Positions 42,707 to 50,605 of a DNA stretch of 64,000 bases are shown piece by piece. The first letter of the stretch is position 1, and each line of letters begins with the position of its first letter. The DNA is from Nonomuraea sp. PA05 (GTDB lineage Bacteria; Actinomycetota; Actinomycetes; Streptosporangiales; Streptosporangiaceae). Under the pieces are notes generated by a model that saw only the letters and a list, made by a program, of their open reading frames with translations, was not told the origin of the DNA and made no database searches. The stretch covers positions 1 to 64,000 of the forward strand of contig NZ_VSEY01000043.1 in NCBI RefSeq assembly GCF_008086045.1, written 5' to 3'. The position numbers were made by a program, and so were the translations under genes.

Positions 42707-43918
42707 TTAAAGGCCACTTGATTCGCGGAAGTACGGATCGGCCACGACGGGCTCACCGTCGGTGTATGAGTACACCTCACGGCCGTTGATGAACACTTTC
42801 AACGCCCGGCTCATGATGTCCAGTGGATCACCGGACCAGATGACCACATCGCCGTCGAGGCCCGGCCGCAGCGAGCCCACCCGGTCGTCCAGCCCCATGA
42901 TCCGGGCGGGGTTGACGGTGATCGAGCGCAGCGCGGCGGCCGGGTCGAGGCCCTCCTTGACGGCGAACGTGGCCGAGTGCACCAGGAAGTGGATCGGCAC
43001 CACGGGATGGTCGGTGGTGATCGCCACCTCCACGCCCGCCCTGTCCAGGATGCCGGGGTTGCGCAGCGAGCGTTGCCGCAGCTCGACCTTCGACCGGCTG
43101 CCGAGCAGCGGGCCGATGATGACCGGCACGTTCCGCTCGGCCAGGACGTCGGCCAGCAGGTGCCCCTCGGTGCCGTGGTTGATCACCAGGCGGTAGCCGA
43201 ACTCGTCGGCCAGCCGCAGCGCGGTGGCGATGTCGTCGGCCCTGTGGGTGTGCTGACACCAGGGCAGCTCGCGGTCCAGCACGCGGACCAGCGTCTCCAG
43301 CGTGCCGTCACGGTCGAACGGCTCGCCCTCCTGCTCGGCGGCGGCCTTCCTGGCCTTGTAGTCCTGCGCCTTCATCAGCGCGTCGCGGATCACCGCGGCC
43401 ACGCCCTGCCTGGTGGAGGGCAGCTTCTTCTGGTCGCCGTACACCCGCTTGGGGTTCTCGCCGAGCGCGCTCTTGACGCTCACCGGCTGCTTGACCAGCA
43501 TCTCGTCCACCGATCGGCCCCAGCACTTGATCGCGACGGTCTGGCCGCCGATCGGGTTGCCGGAGCCGGGCTTGATCACCGCGGTGGTGACCCCGCCGGA
43601 CAACGCGTCGCCGAACGCCAGGTCAGCCGGGTTGATGGCGTCCAGCGCGCGCAGCCTGGCGCCGTTCGGGTCGGTCATCTCGTTGGTGTCCTGGCCGGCC
43701 CACCCCTCGGCCTCCTCGTGCACGCCGAGATGGCCGTGCGCCTCCACGAAGCCGGGCAGCACCCAGGCGCCCGCGGCGTCCACGACCGGGGTGCCCTCCG
43801 GCACGGCCACGTCCCGGCCGACCGCGGCGATCTTCCCGTCCTGGATGAGCACGGTGCCGCCGTCGATGGGGTCTCCGTCGACGGGCACGACATATCCGCT
43901 GGTAATCGCAAGATTCAT
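42707..43918 (-). CDS. Amidohydrolase family protein (imidazolonepropionase/dihydroorotase superfamily)
   Basis: 403 aa metal-dependent hydrolase. Metal ligands His61 and His63 in EAHGHLG; further ligands/candidates in CQHTHRADD near 220, INHGTEGH near 245 and the catalytic Asp in ITTDHPVVP near 300. The N- and C-terminal beta sandwich (ITSGYVVPVDGDPIDGGTVLIQDGKIAAVG; LRPGLDGDVVIWSGDPLD) is typical. Substrate unknown; such actinobacterial proteins are annotated only as amidohydrolase. It lies 59 bp upstream of the PrsW gene, same strand. Confidence 0.85.
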   Translation of the reverse strand: MNLAITSGYVVPVDGDPIDGGTVLIQDGKIAAVGRDVAVPEGTPVVDAAGAWVLPGFVEAHGHLGVHEEAEGWAGQDTNEMTDPNGARLRALDAINPADLAFGDALSGGVTTAVIKPGSGNPIGGQTVAIKCWGRSVDEMLVKQPVSVKSALGENPKRVYGDQKKLPSTRQGVAAVIRDALMKAQDYKARKAAAEQEGEPFDRDGTLETLVRVLDRELPWCQHTHRADDIATALRLADEFGYRLVINHGTEGHLLADVLAERNVPVIIGPLLGSRSKVELRQRSLRNPGILDRAGVEVAITTDHPVVPIHFLVHSATFAVKEGLDPAAALRSITVNPARIMGLDDRVGSLRPGLDGDVVIWSGDPLDIMSRALKVFINGREVYSYTDGEPVVADPYFRESSGL

Positions 43919-43955
43919 GGCTTGTAACCTACCGGTGGGCGGGTAGTGGGGCTGG

Positions 43956-44354
43956 ATGATCTCAGATCTCTACCGACGATGGCTGCTCGAGCTCTGGAAC
44001 GGCGACTTCGACCTGGCGTACGAGCTGGTCACCCCCGACTTCGCCGGCCACTGGCCCGGCATGGAGGTGTCGGGGCCCGGCGGGCTGATCGAGGCGCTGC
44101 GGCAGGGGCACGCGCCGTTCACCGGCGTCAAGGTGACGCTGGACGTGGGGCCGATCGCGGACGGGGACCTGGTGTCGGCCAGGTGGACGTTCGCGGGGAC
44201 GTACCGGGGCGGGATGCCCGGGGTGACGGCGGCGGAAGGCACCAGGATCGCGTTCAGCGGTCACGACATCCTGCGGGCGCGCGAGGGGAGGTTCGCCGAG
44301 TACTGGGTGATCTCGGATGCCCAGTCGCTCAACCAGCAGCTCGGTATAGGGTGA
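43956..44354 (+). CDS. SnoaL/NTF2-like polyketide-cyclase-fold protein
   Basis: 132 aa. SDLYRRWLLELWNGDFDLAYELVTPDFAGHWPG is the helical start of the NTF2-like fold and the strands LDVGPIADGDLVSARWTFAGTYRGG, FSGHDILRAREGRFAEYWVISD complete the cone. SnoaL-type members cyclise polyketides or act on small esters, but most single genes have no known substrate. ATG at 43956; divergent from the amidohydrolase gene with 37 bp between. Confidence 0.8.
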   Translation: MISDLYRRWLLELWNGDFDLAYELVTPDFAGHWPGMEVSGPGGLIEALRQGHAPFTGVKVTLDVGPIADGDLVSARWTFAGTYRGGMPGVTAAEGTRIAFSGHDILRAREGRFAEYWVISDAQSLNQQLGIG

Positions 44355-44381
44355 CATTTCCCGATTTATGAGGGCTGGTGC

Positions 44382-44963
44382 ATGGCGGAGAACTACGGTC
44401 TCGGGGGGCCGGATCCTCTGTCGCGGAGCGACGAGGAGCTGTCGGACCCGCGGGGTTACCAGGAACCGGGGGACGGCGAGCTCTCCGGTCCGCGGGGTTA
44501 CGAGGAACTCGCCGATCTGCGGGAGTTCCAGGAGCTCGGGGACAGCGAACTCTCCGACCTGCTGGCCGGGCAGCGCTTCGGCGCGCTGGCCACCATCCAG
44601 GCCGACGGCCGGCCCCAGCTCTCCACCGTCCTGTACGCCTGGGACGCGCGGCAGCGCGTGGCCCGGATCTCGGCAGTCGCCGACCGGCTCACGGTGCGCC
44701 GGCTCCAGCAGGATTCACGCTGTTCGCTGTACGTGGCCAGCGACGACTTCGCGGAGTTCGCGGTGGCGGAGGGCGAGGCGGAGTTGTCTCCGGTCACCGC
44801 CGAGCCGGGCGACGAGGTGGGGCTGGAGCTGCTGGCCATGCGGCAGCCGTTCGGGGAGGCGGCGGGTGAGCAGGCGTTCCTGCGGCGGATGGTGGCGGAC
44901 CGGCGGCTGGTGATCCGGCTCAGGGTGTCACACCTGCACGGAACCGCACTGCCCATCGGCTGA
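44382..44963 (+). CDS. PPOX-class flavin/F420-dependent protein with N-terminal repeat extension
   Basis: 193 aa. From about residue 55 it matches the split-barrel PPOX family: ELSDLLAGQRFGALATIQADGRPQLSTVLYAWDARQRVARISAVADRLTVRRL and SCSLYVASDDFAEFAVAEGEAELS. In many actinobacterial members F420 replaces FMN. The first 50 residues are an acidic degenerate repeat (DEELSDPRGYQEPGD then GELSGPRGYEELAD then LREFQELGDSELSD), apparently built from the natural start ELSDLL. ATG at 44382 is 27 bp after the SnoaL stop, so co-transcribed. Confidence 0.8.
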   Translation: MAENYGLGGPDPLSRSDEELSDPRGYQEPGDGELSGPRGYEELADLREFQELGDSELSDLLAGQRFGALATIQADGRPQLSTVLYAWDARQRVARISAVADRLTVRRLQQDSRCSLYVASDDFAEFAVAEGEAELSPVTAEPGDEVGLELLAMRQPFGEAAGEQAFLRRMVADRRLVIRLRVSHLHGTALPIG

Positions 44964-45049
44964 CTCCGGCCCGCCCCGCCCGCCAACCGCCACCCAGCCC
45001 GCACTGCCCTGCAGCCGCCACCCCGCCGCGCCGCCCGGCAGCCGCCACC

Positions 45050-45149
45050 CCGGCCGCGCCGCCCGCCGGGGTGGCCGGGCCGCGCCGCCCGCCGGGGTGG
45101 CCGGGCCGCGCCGCCCGCCGGCCACCGCCCGGGCCGCGCTGTCCGCCGG
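45050..45149. repeat. 26-bp GC-rich tandem repeat upstream of the chitinase gene
   Basis: Copies: 45050-45074 (25 bp, one base lost), 45075-45100, 45101-45121 (truncated) and a diverged one to 45149. The unit is CCGGGCCGCGCCGCCCGCCGG plus a GGTGG end. The spacer 44964-45235 has no gene I can support; the only other feature in it is the palindrome upstream of the chitinase gene. Confidence 0.8.
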
Positions 45150-45202
45150 TTGACCCGGGCCCTTGTCAGCGCTGCGAGGTGGGCTTACGATCCGGCTAAT
45201 TG

Positions 45203-45219
45203 TTAGGAAACTTTCTTTA
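45203..45219 (+). promoter_or_regulatory. Near-palindrome before the chitinase gene
   Basis: TTAGGAAACTTTCTTTA, centred on C, 16 bp upstream of the chitinase start codon. Arms TTAGGAAA / TTTCTTTA match at six of eight positions; the ideal form is TTAGGAAA-C-TTTCCTAA. A site in this position may bind a repressor of polysaccharide-degrading genes. I do not see a DasR-type TGGTCTAGACCA element here. Confidence 0.55.
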
Positions 45220-45235
45220 ATGAAAGGTCTCCGAC

Positions 45236-47797
45236 GTGCGCCGATTAGCCATCCCCCTGATCGCCGTCCTCCTGATCACGGCCCTGAGCACCCTCCCCGC
45301 CCAGGCCGCAGGCCGCCTCATCGCCACGTTCTCGCTGTCCGGCACCACCGGCACGTTCGTGGTGAGCAACCCGGGCACGACCGCCGTGACCGGCTGGTCG
45401 ATCGTCTTCGAGCTACCCCCCGGAGTCACCGCCTCCACCCCGCAGAACGCCACCATCAGGCAGAGCGGCACCAAGGTGACCCTCACTCCCGCCTACTACA
45501 TCGCCACCCTCCAACCGGGCAGGACCACCGAGCCGTACAGCCCCAAGGTCACCCTCAGCTCCCCCGTCCAGCCCGTGAGCTGCCTCATCGACGGCGCGAA
45601 CTGCGACGGCAGCGGCGGCGACCCGCCCGCCAAGCCGCCCGTCACCGCCGCCTACGACGTGGCGGGGACCGCCGCCAGGTTCGTGGTGGCCAACAACGGC
45701 ACGGCCCCGCTCAACGGCTGGACGATCGTGTTCGACCTGCCCGCCGGGGTGAGCGCGAGCAACGCCCAGCACGCCACGCTGAGCCAGAGCGGCCGTACGG
45801 TGACGCTGACGCCCGCCCACTACAACACCATCGTGAACGCGGGCGCCACCACCGAGCCGTACAGCCCGTCCTTCACCGTCAGCACGGCGGGCGCCGAGCC
45901 GGTGAGCTGCCGGATCAACGACGTCAACTGCGACGGCAGCCCCGACGCCCCGCCGGGCGCGCCGGCGAACCTGCGCTCCCCCGCCAGGACCACCAAGACC
46001 GTGACGCTGGCCTGGGACGCCGCCACGCCCGGCAGCCTGCCGATCACCGGGTACGAGGTCTACAGCGGCTCCTCGGTGGCCGCCTCCGTCACCGGCACCA
46101 CGGCGACCGTCCCAGGGCTGTCGCCCTCGACCGCGTACACGTTCACCGTCAAGGCCAGAGACCGCAAGGGCACGCTGTCGCCGGCGTCCGCACCGCTGGC
46201 GGTCACCACCCGTGACCCGGCCGACGACACGCAGCCGCCCACGGCGCCTGGCGAGCTGCGCAGCACCGCGCGGACGTCGTCCACCGTCACGCTGGCCTGG
46301 ACGGCCTCCTCCGACAACTCCGGCATCGCCGGCTACGACGTCTATCTCGGCCCTTCTGTGGCGACGACCGTCACCGGCACCACGGCGACCGTCTCAGGGC
46401 TCTCGCCCTCGACCGCGTACTCGTTCACCGTGCGGGCCCGTGACCTGTACGACAACCTCTCCCCCGCCGGCGCGGCGGTGCAGGTCACCACGGCGGACAT
46501 CGTCGAGACCGGCTACGCCCGCGTCGGATATTTCGTGCAATGGGGCATCTACGGCCGCCAGTACTTCGTCCGGAACCTCGACACCACCGGCGCCGCCGCC
46601 AAGCTGACCCACATCAACTACGCGTTCGCCAACATCGACCCGCAGAACCTCACCTGTCTCCAGGGCGTCACGAAGGGAACCACCACCAACCCGCAGGACC
46701 CGAACCAGGGCGACGGCGCGGGCGACGCCGAGGCCGACTATGGGCGGCCGTTCAGCGCGGCGCAGTCGGTGGACGGCGTGGCCGACACCGGCTGGGAGAA
46801 GCTGCGCGGCAACTTCAACCAGCTCAGGAAGCTCAAGGCCAAGCACCCGCACCTGAAGGTGCTCATCTCGCTGGGCGGCTGGACGTACTCGAAGTACTTC
46901 TCCGACGTGGCGGCCACGGACGCGGCGCGCAAGAAGTTCGTGGCGTCGTGCATCGACATCTACCTCAAGGGGAACCTGCCCGCCTACAACGGCGCGGGCG
47001 GCCCCGGCACGGCGGCGGGCGTCTTCGACGGCATCGACCTGGACTGGGAGTGGCCGGGCGCCGAGGGGCATCCGGGCAACCACGTCAGCCCGGCCGACAA
47101 GGCGAACAACACGCTGCTGATCGCCGAGTTCCGCCGCCAGCTCGACGCGCTGACCGTCACGACGGGCAAGCGGTACCAGCTCACGGCGTTCACACCGGCC
47201 GACCCAGCCAAGATCGCCGCCGGCTGGGACCTCCCACAGGTCACGAAATATCTGGACATCTTTAATGTCCAGGGGTACGACTTCCACGGCGCAGGCAGCG
47301 ACAACTCCTGGGAGCCGAACCGCACCGGCCACCAGGGCAACCTCCACCTCGACACCGACAGCCCGTACGACCCGGACTTCAGCGTCGAGCGTGCCGTGGA
47401 CGTCTACCTCCAGGCAGGCGTCCACCCCCGCAAGATCACTATCGGCCTGGCCTACTACGGGCGCGGGTGGCAGCGGGTGGCCGACGGCGGACGGTACGGC
47501 GAATGGCAACAGGCCGGCGGGGCCGCACCCGGCCAGTTCCAGGAGGAGGCAGGCACCCGCGGCTACACGAACCTGCTGGCCATGGTGCCGGGGTGCACGG
47601 CCAGGCACGACGAGCAGGCGGTGGCCACCTACTGCTTCACCGGGGACGGTGGGCAGTGGTGGACGTTCGACGACGCCTGGTCGATCGGGAAGAAGACGGC
47701 CTGGTTGCGGAGTAAGGGGCTGCTCGGGGCGATGGTCTGGGAGATGTCCGGCGATTCCGGCACTCTGACCAGCGCGCTCGACGCGGGCCTGCGGTAG
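45236..47797 (+). CDS. Secreted chitinase: two CBM2-like, two FnIII and a GH18 domain
   Basis: 853 aa. Signal peptide 1-24; CBM2-like modules about 25-121 and 135-235 (TGTFVVSNPGTTAVTGWSIVFELPPGV; AARFVVANNGTAPLNGWTIVFDLPAGV), fibronectin-III domains about 240-325 and 332-420, and GH18 about 424-853. The GH18 DxxDxDxE site is FDGIDLDWEW near 600; FNVQGYDFHG and WEMSGDSG are further conserved motifs. GH18 enzymes retain configuration by substrate-assisted catalysis on chitin. GTG start with GAAAGG ahead. A strong hairpin follows the stop codon. Confidence 0.93.
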   Translation: MRRLAIPLIAVLLITALSTLPAQAAGRLIATFSLSGTTGTFVVSNPGTTAVTGWSIVFELPPGVTASTPQNATIRQSGTKVTLTPAYYIATLQPGRTTEPYSPKVTLSSPVQPVSCLIDGANCDGSGGDPPAKPPVTAAYDVAGTAARFVVANNGTAPLNGWTIVFDLPAGVSASNAQHATLSQSGRTVTLTPAHYNTIVNAGATTEPYSPSFTVSTAGAEPVSCRINDVNCDGSPDAPPGAPANLRSPARTTKTVTLAWDAATPGSLPITGYEVYSGSSVAASVTGTTATVPGLSPSTAYTFTVKARDRKGTLSPASAPLAVTTRDPADDTQPPTAPGELRSTARTSSTVTLAWTASSDNSGIAGYDVYLGPSVATTVTGTTATVSGLSPSTAYSFTVRARDLYDNLSPAGAAVQVTTADIVETGYARVGYFVQWGIYGRQYFVRNLDTTGAAAKLTHINYAFANIDPQNLTCLQGVTKGTTTNPQDPNQGDGAGDAEADYGRPFSAAQSVDGVADTGWEKLRGNFNQLRKLKAKHPHLKVLISLGGWTYSKYFSDVAATDAARKKFVASCIDIYLKGNLPAYNGAGGPGTAAGVFDGIDLDWEWPGAEGHPGNHVSPADKANNTLLIAEFRRQLDALTVTTGKRYQLTAFTPADPAKIAAGWDLPQVTKYLDIFNVQGYDFHGAGSDNSWEPNRTGHQGNLHLDTDSPYDPDFSVERAVDVYLQAGVHPRKITIGLAYYGRGWQRVADGGRYGEWQQAGGAAPGQFQEEAGTRGYTNLLAMVPGCTARHDEQAVATYCFTGDGGQWWTFDDAWSIGKKTAWLRSKGLLGAMVWEMSGDSGTLTSALDAGLR

Positions 47798-47810
47798 CCG
47801 GGAGCCTTCT

Positions 47811-47851
47811 GCGCCGTGGCGGGCGCGCCTGCGAGCGCCCCGCCACGGCGC
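47811..47851 (+). terminator. Terminator hairpin after the chitinase gene
   Basis: Left arm GCGCCGTGGCGGGCGC (47811-47826), 8-nt loop GCCTGCGA, right arm GCGCCCCGCCACGGCGC (47835-47851); 16 bp pair with one bulged base. No T tract follows, as usual for I-shaped terminators in high-GC actinobacteria. Confidence 0.8.
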
Positions 47852-48031
47852 AACGACCCCGGCGACATCCCTCCTAATACCGTGCCGAATGACCATCAAA
47901 AGCCCTCCCCCGCGCACCTTCGTGTGTCGAATGCTCACCCGCCCGGCCCCGCCGCGTTACTCTGCTCTCAACTTCAAGTCACGCGCTGTTGTCACCGTCG
48001 AGTCGTTGTCTCTCCCCACCCGAGGAGACCC

Positions 48032-48853
48032 ATGTTCAGGCGACTCGCCGTCCTCATCGCGACCTCCCTCACCTTTCTCCCCTTCGCCACCCCCGCCGAC
48101 GCCGCCACCGTCGTCAACGTCGCCCACCGGGGCGCCTCCGCCTACGCCCCCGAGAACACGATCGCCGCCTTCGAGCTGGCCGCCACCCAGGGCGCCGACC
48201 GGTTCGAGCTGGACGTCCAGGAGACCGAGGACCACGAGCTGGTCCTGATGCACGACACGTCGCTGTCCCGCACCACGAACGCCGAGCAGGTGTTCCCCGG
48301 CCTGTCCCAGTGGAACGTCGGCGACCTCACGCTCGACCAGATCCGCGAGCTGGACGCCGGCTCGTGGCTGTCCGGGAAGTACGACGACGAGCGGGTGCCC
48401 ACCCTCGGCGAGGCACTGCGCGAGATGAGCGGCTCGGGCATGGGCCTGCTGCTGGAGGTCAAGGCGCCGGAGCTGTACCCGGGGATCGAGTCGCGCATCG
48501 CCGCCGAGCTGCGCCGCCACCCCGCCTGGCTGACTCCGGGCAAGGTGGTGGTGCAGTCGTTCAACTGGGAGTCGATGCGCAGGTTCGACCGGCTGATGCC
48601 CGACCTGCCGATCGGGCTGCTCGGCACGCCCTCGACGGGGGAGCTGACGGGGCTGGCCGAGTTCGCCGACCAGATCAACCCGTCGTACACCACGCTCACC
48701 GGCTCGTACGTGCGCCGCGTGCACTCTCTCGGGATGGAGCTGTTCGCCTGGACCGTCGACAGCCCGACCGCCATGCGGCGCATGATCGGCTACAAGGTGG
48801 ACGGCATCATCACCAACCGGCCCGACGTGCTGAGCGACGTCCTCAACTCCTGA
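48032..48853 (+). CDS. Secreted glycerophosphodiester phosphodiesterase
   Basis: 273 aa. Signal peptide 1-24 (LAVLIATSLTFLPFATPADAA). GDPD TIM-barrel motifs: VNVAHRGASAYAPENT (His, Arg, Glu metal/catalytic site), ELDVQETEDHELVLMHDTSLSRTT, and GLLLEVKAPELYPG. Hydrolyses glycerophosphodiesters to glycerol-3-phosphate plus an alcohol; secretion suggests phosphate or carbon scavenging from lipids or teichoic acids. ATG at 48032 with GAGGAGACCC ahead. It converges with a small membrane-protein gene (22 bp apart). Confidence 0.92.
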   Translation: MFRRLAVLIATSLTFLPFATPADAATVVNVAHRGASAYAPENTIAAFELAATQGADRFELDVQETEDHELVLMHDTSLSRTTNAEQVFPGLSQWNVGDLTLDQIRELDAGSWLSGKYDDERVPTLGEALREMSGSGMGLLLEVKAPELYPGIESRIAAELRRHPAWLTPGKVVVQSFNWESMRRFDRLMPDLPIGLLGTPSTGELTGLAEFADQINPSYTTLTGSYVRRVHSLGMELFAWTVDSPTAMRRMIGYKVDGIITNRPDVLSDVLNS

Positions 48854-48874
48854 CCCCCGCGCGTCCGGCTGCGG

Positions 48875-49381
48875 TTACGGCGCTGGGGCGATGGCGCTGC
48901 GGCTGCGATCCCACGCGGCCCGCAGCGCCAACCAGAAGATCAACGCATACCCGGCGAACAACCCCAGCATCGCCGTCATCAGCGCCATCTCCGGCACTCC
49001 GGTCGCGTCCATCAGATAATCGATCACCGCGACGTAGTCCCGCTCCGCCCAGTGCCACACCGCGTACACGATGAGCTGCAACAACGGACTGATCACGAAC
49101 GCGGTCACCGCCACCGTCGCCAGCTCCCTGGCGGGGCCGCGCCGCAGGGCCAGCAACCCGATGGCCGCCCACGCCACCACCTGCGTGGCCAGCACCCCGG
49201 ACACGGCGACGAGCACGTTGCCCCACGGATCCGGCGCGTTCCTGTTGTAGTCGATGCAGCAGTCCAGCCCGACGATCATGTCCTTGTTGCCGATCAGCCA
49301 CGCGACCGCCACCATGGCCAGCCTGTGCACCCCGTACAGCAACGCCCCGGACACCACGGCGAGCACCGCGATCCGCCTCAT
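48875..49381 (-). CDS. Membrane protein of unknown function (four predicted segments)
   Basis: 168 aa. Hydrophobic stretches: IAVLAVVSGALLYGVHRLAMVAVAWLI, VLVAVSGVLATQVVAWAAIGLLAL, VAVTAFVISPLLQLIVYAVWHW and MALMTAMLGLFAGYALIFWLAL. A CC pair (VGLDCCIDYN) lies in the first extracytoplasmic loop. No family is recognised. Several start codons are possible; ATG at 49381 begins directly before the first hydrophobic helix, so I chose it. Confidence 0.6.
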   Translation of the reverse strand: MRRIAVLAVVSGALLYGVHRLAMVAVAWLIGNKDMIVGLDCCIDYNRNAPDPWGNVLVAVSGVLATQVVAWAAIGLLALRRGPARELATVAVTAFVISPLLQLIVYAVWHWAERDYVAVIDYLMDATGVPEMALMTAMLGLFAGYALIFWLALRAAWDRSRSAIAPAP

Positions 49382-49644
49382 ACCCGGCAGCATGACCGAC
49401 AAAGCCGCGCCCGATCCATCCCGCTGTCCGCTACTGGACATCCCGACCTGCCGGGCCGGCCTCGTCCGGGAACACCCCGGCCGCCGCGTTCGCGAGCAGC
49501 AGGTTTCACCGGTCGTCCACCGCCGGCCGCCGGGAATCGCTCGTGCGCGCGACACCTGCTCCAGCGCCGCCCGAGCCGGGCAGGGCCGACGCCCGTAGGC
49601 GGGCGCGTGCCAGACGAGCCCGTACCACAGGTGCCGGCACCCGC

Positions 49645-49678
49645 GAGGGGCATGGCGCCGTCAGCCGCCATGCCCCTC
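49645..49678 (-). terminator. Perfect 13-bp stem hairpin downstream of the secreted-protein gene
   Basis: GAGGGGCATGGCG, 8-nt loop, CGCCATGCCCCTC, 29 bp after the stop of the minus-strand secreted-protein gene. Stem is perfect. A second 12-bp palindrome GGTGCCGGCACC at 49631-49642 lies just beyond. The 325 bp between the two membrane/secreted protein genes hold no other gene that I can support. Confidence 0.85.
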
Positions 49679-49706
49679 ACTTCTGGAACTGGAACCGCCG
49701 CAACGC

Positions 49707-50384
49707 TCACGCGCCCACCAGGTCGAACGACACGGTGGCCGTGGCCGTCGCGGAGGCCGGCGTGGACACGCACGCCTCCATGCTGTGCAGTTCCGCAGGC
49801 AGCGCGACCACCTGGTCCACCGCCGTGCCGGTCACGTCGAAGACGATGTGCCGGCTGGAGTAGTCGGAGTCGAACCCCTGCAGCCAGAACCGCACGGGCA
49901 CGTTGGACCGGGCCACGAACCGGGCGGCGCCCCTGGAGAACTCGCCGCAGAACATCGAGTTCTGCGTGAGCACCGCGTTGTGCGGGCCGATCCCTGCCTG
50001 GCCGATCGGGCCGTTGCCGTACATGCGCAACTTGACGACCTGCCGGAAGCCATCCGTACGGGGATTCTGCACGCAGAACCGGTAGAAGTACGTCCCCGGA
50101 TCCGGGTGCGTGACCGTCGGATAGTTCTCGATGGAGCCTGTGCTGCGGCGGAACACCACCGTCTCAGGCCCGTTGACGGTGGAGGCGGCGAACACCGTCC
50201 ACAACGACGGCTGGTTGTTGCCGATGCCGTAGATGGTCACTCCGCCGCTCGACTGCGTCCTGTCCGTGCAGACGGTGCTGCCGGGGCTGATCCAGCCCGT
50301 CTCCGCGTTCGCCGGCCCGGACAGCACGGCCACGCCGAGCACCCCGATCACGAACGCGGACAGCACCACGATGACTCGTCTCAC
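49707..50384 (-). CDS. Secreted protein of unknown function
   Basis: 225 aa. Signal peptide 1-28 (VIVVLSAFVIGVLGVAVLSGPANA). The mature part has four Cys (STVCTDRT, YRFCVQN, SMFCGEFS, MEACVST), likely two disulfides, and beta-rich stretches (VVKLRMYGNGPIGQ; ARFVARSNVPVRFWLQGFDSDYSSRHIVFDV). No known domain. GTG start with GGGGAG at 7 nt. It is monocistronic and ends at a strong hairpin. Confidence 0.75.
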   Translation of the reverse strand: MRRVIVVLSAFVIGVLGVAVLSGPANAETGWISPGSTVCTDRTQSSGGVTIYGIGNNQPSLWTVFAASTVNGPETVVFRRSTGSIENYPTVTHPDPGTYFYRFCVQNPRTDGFRQVVKLRMYGNGPIGQAGIGPHNAVLTQNSMFCGEFSRGAARFVARSNVPVRFWLQGFDSDYSSRHIVFDVTGTAVDQVVALPAELHSMEACVSTPASATATATVSFDLVGA

Positions 50385-50538
50385 TGCTGCTCCCCTTTCC
50401 CCTCATAAGGGTTCGGGTACAGCCTCACGACGGGGACGGGCCCGCGATAGACGAGCCACGCGCATCAGGCGCCGGACCGGCCGCGCCCGGACTGATCGGG
50501 TCGGACGGTCACCCTGCGTCACCGGCAGGGCATCTGGC

Positions 50539-50569
50539 GAGGGGCCCGGAACGATGTCCGGGCCCCCTC
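50539..50569 (-). terminator. Terminator hairpin after nrdJ
   Basis: GAGGGGCCCGGA, loop ACGATG, TCCGGGCCCCCTC: 12 paired bases with one bulge, 36 bp after the nrdJ stop on the minus strand. GC-rich, no T tract. Confidence 0.75.
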
Positions 50570-50605
50570 TCAGACAGTCCCGCTGATCAAGCCGGGCGTC
50601 GCGGC

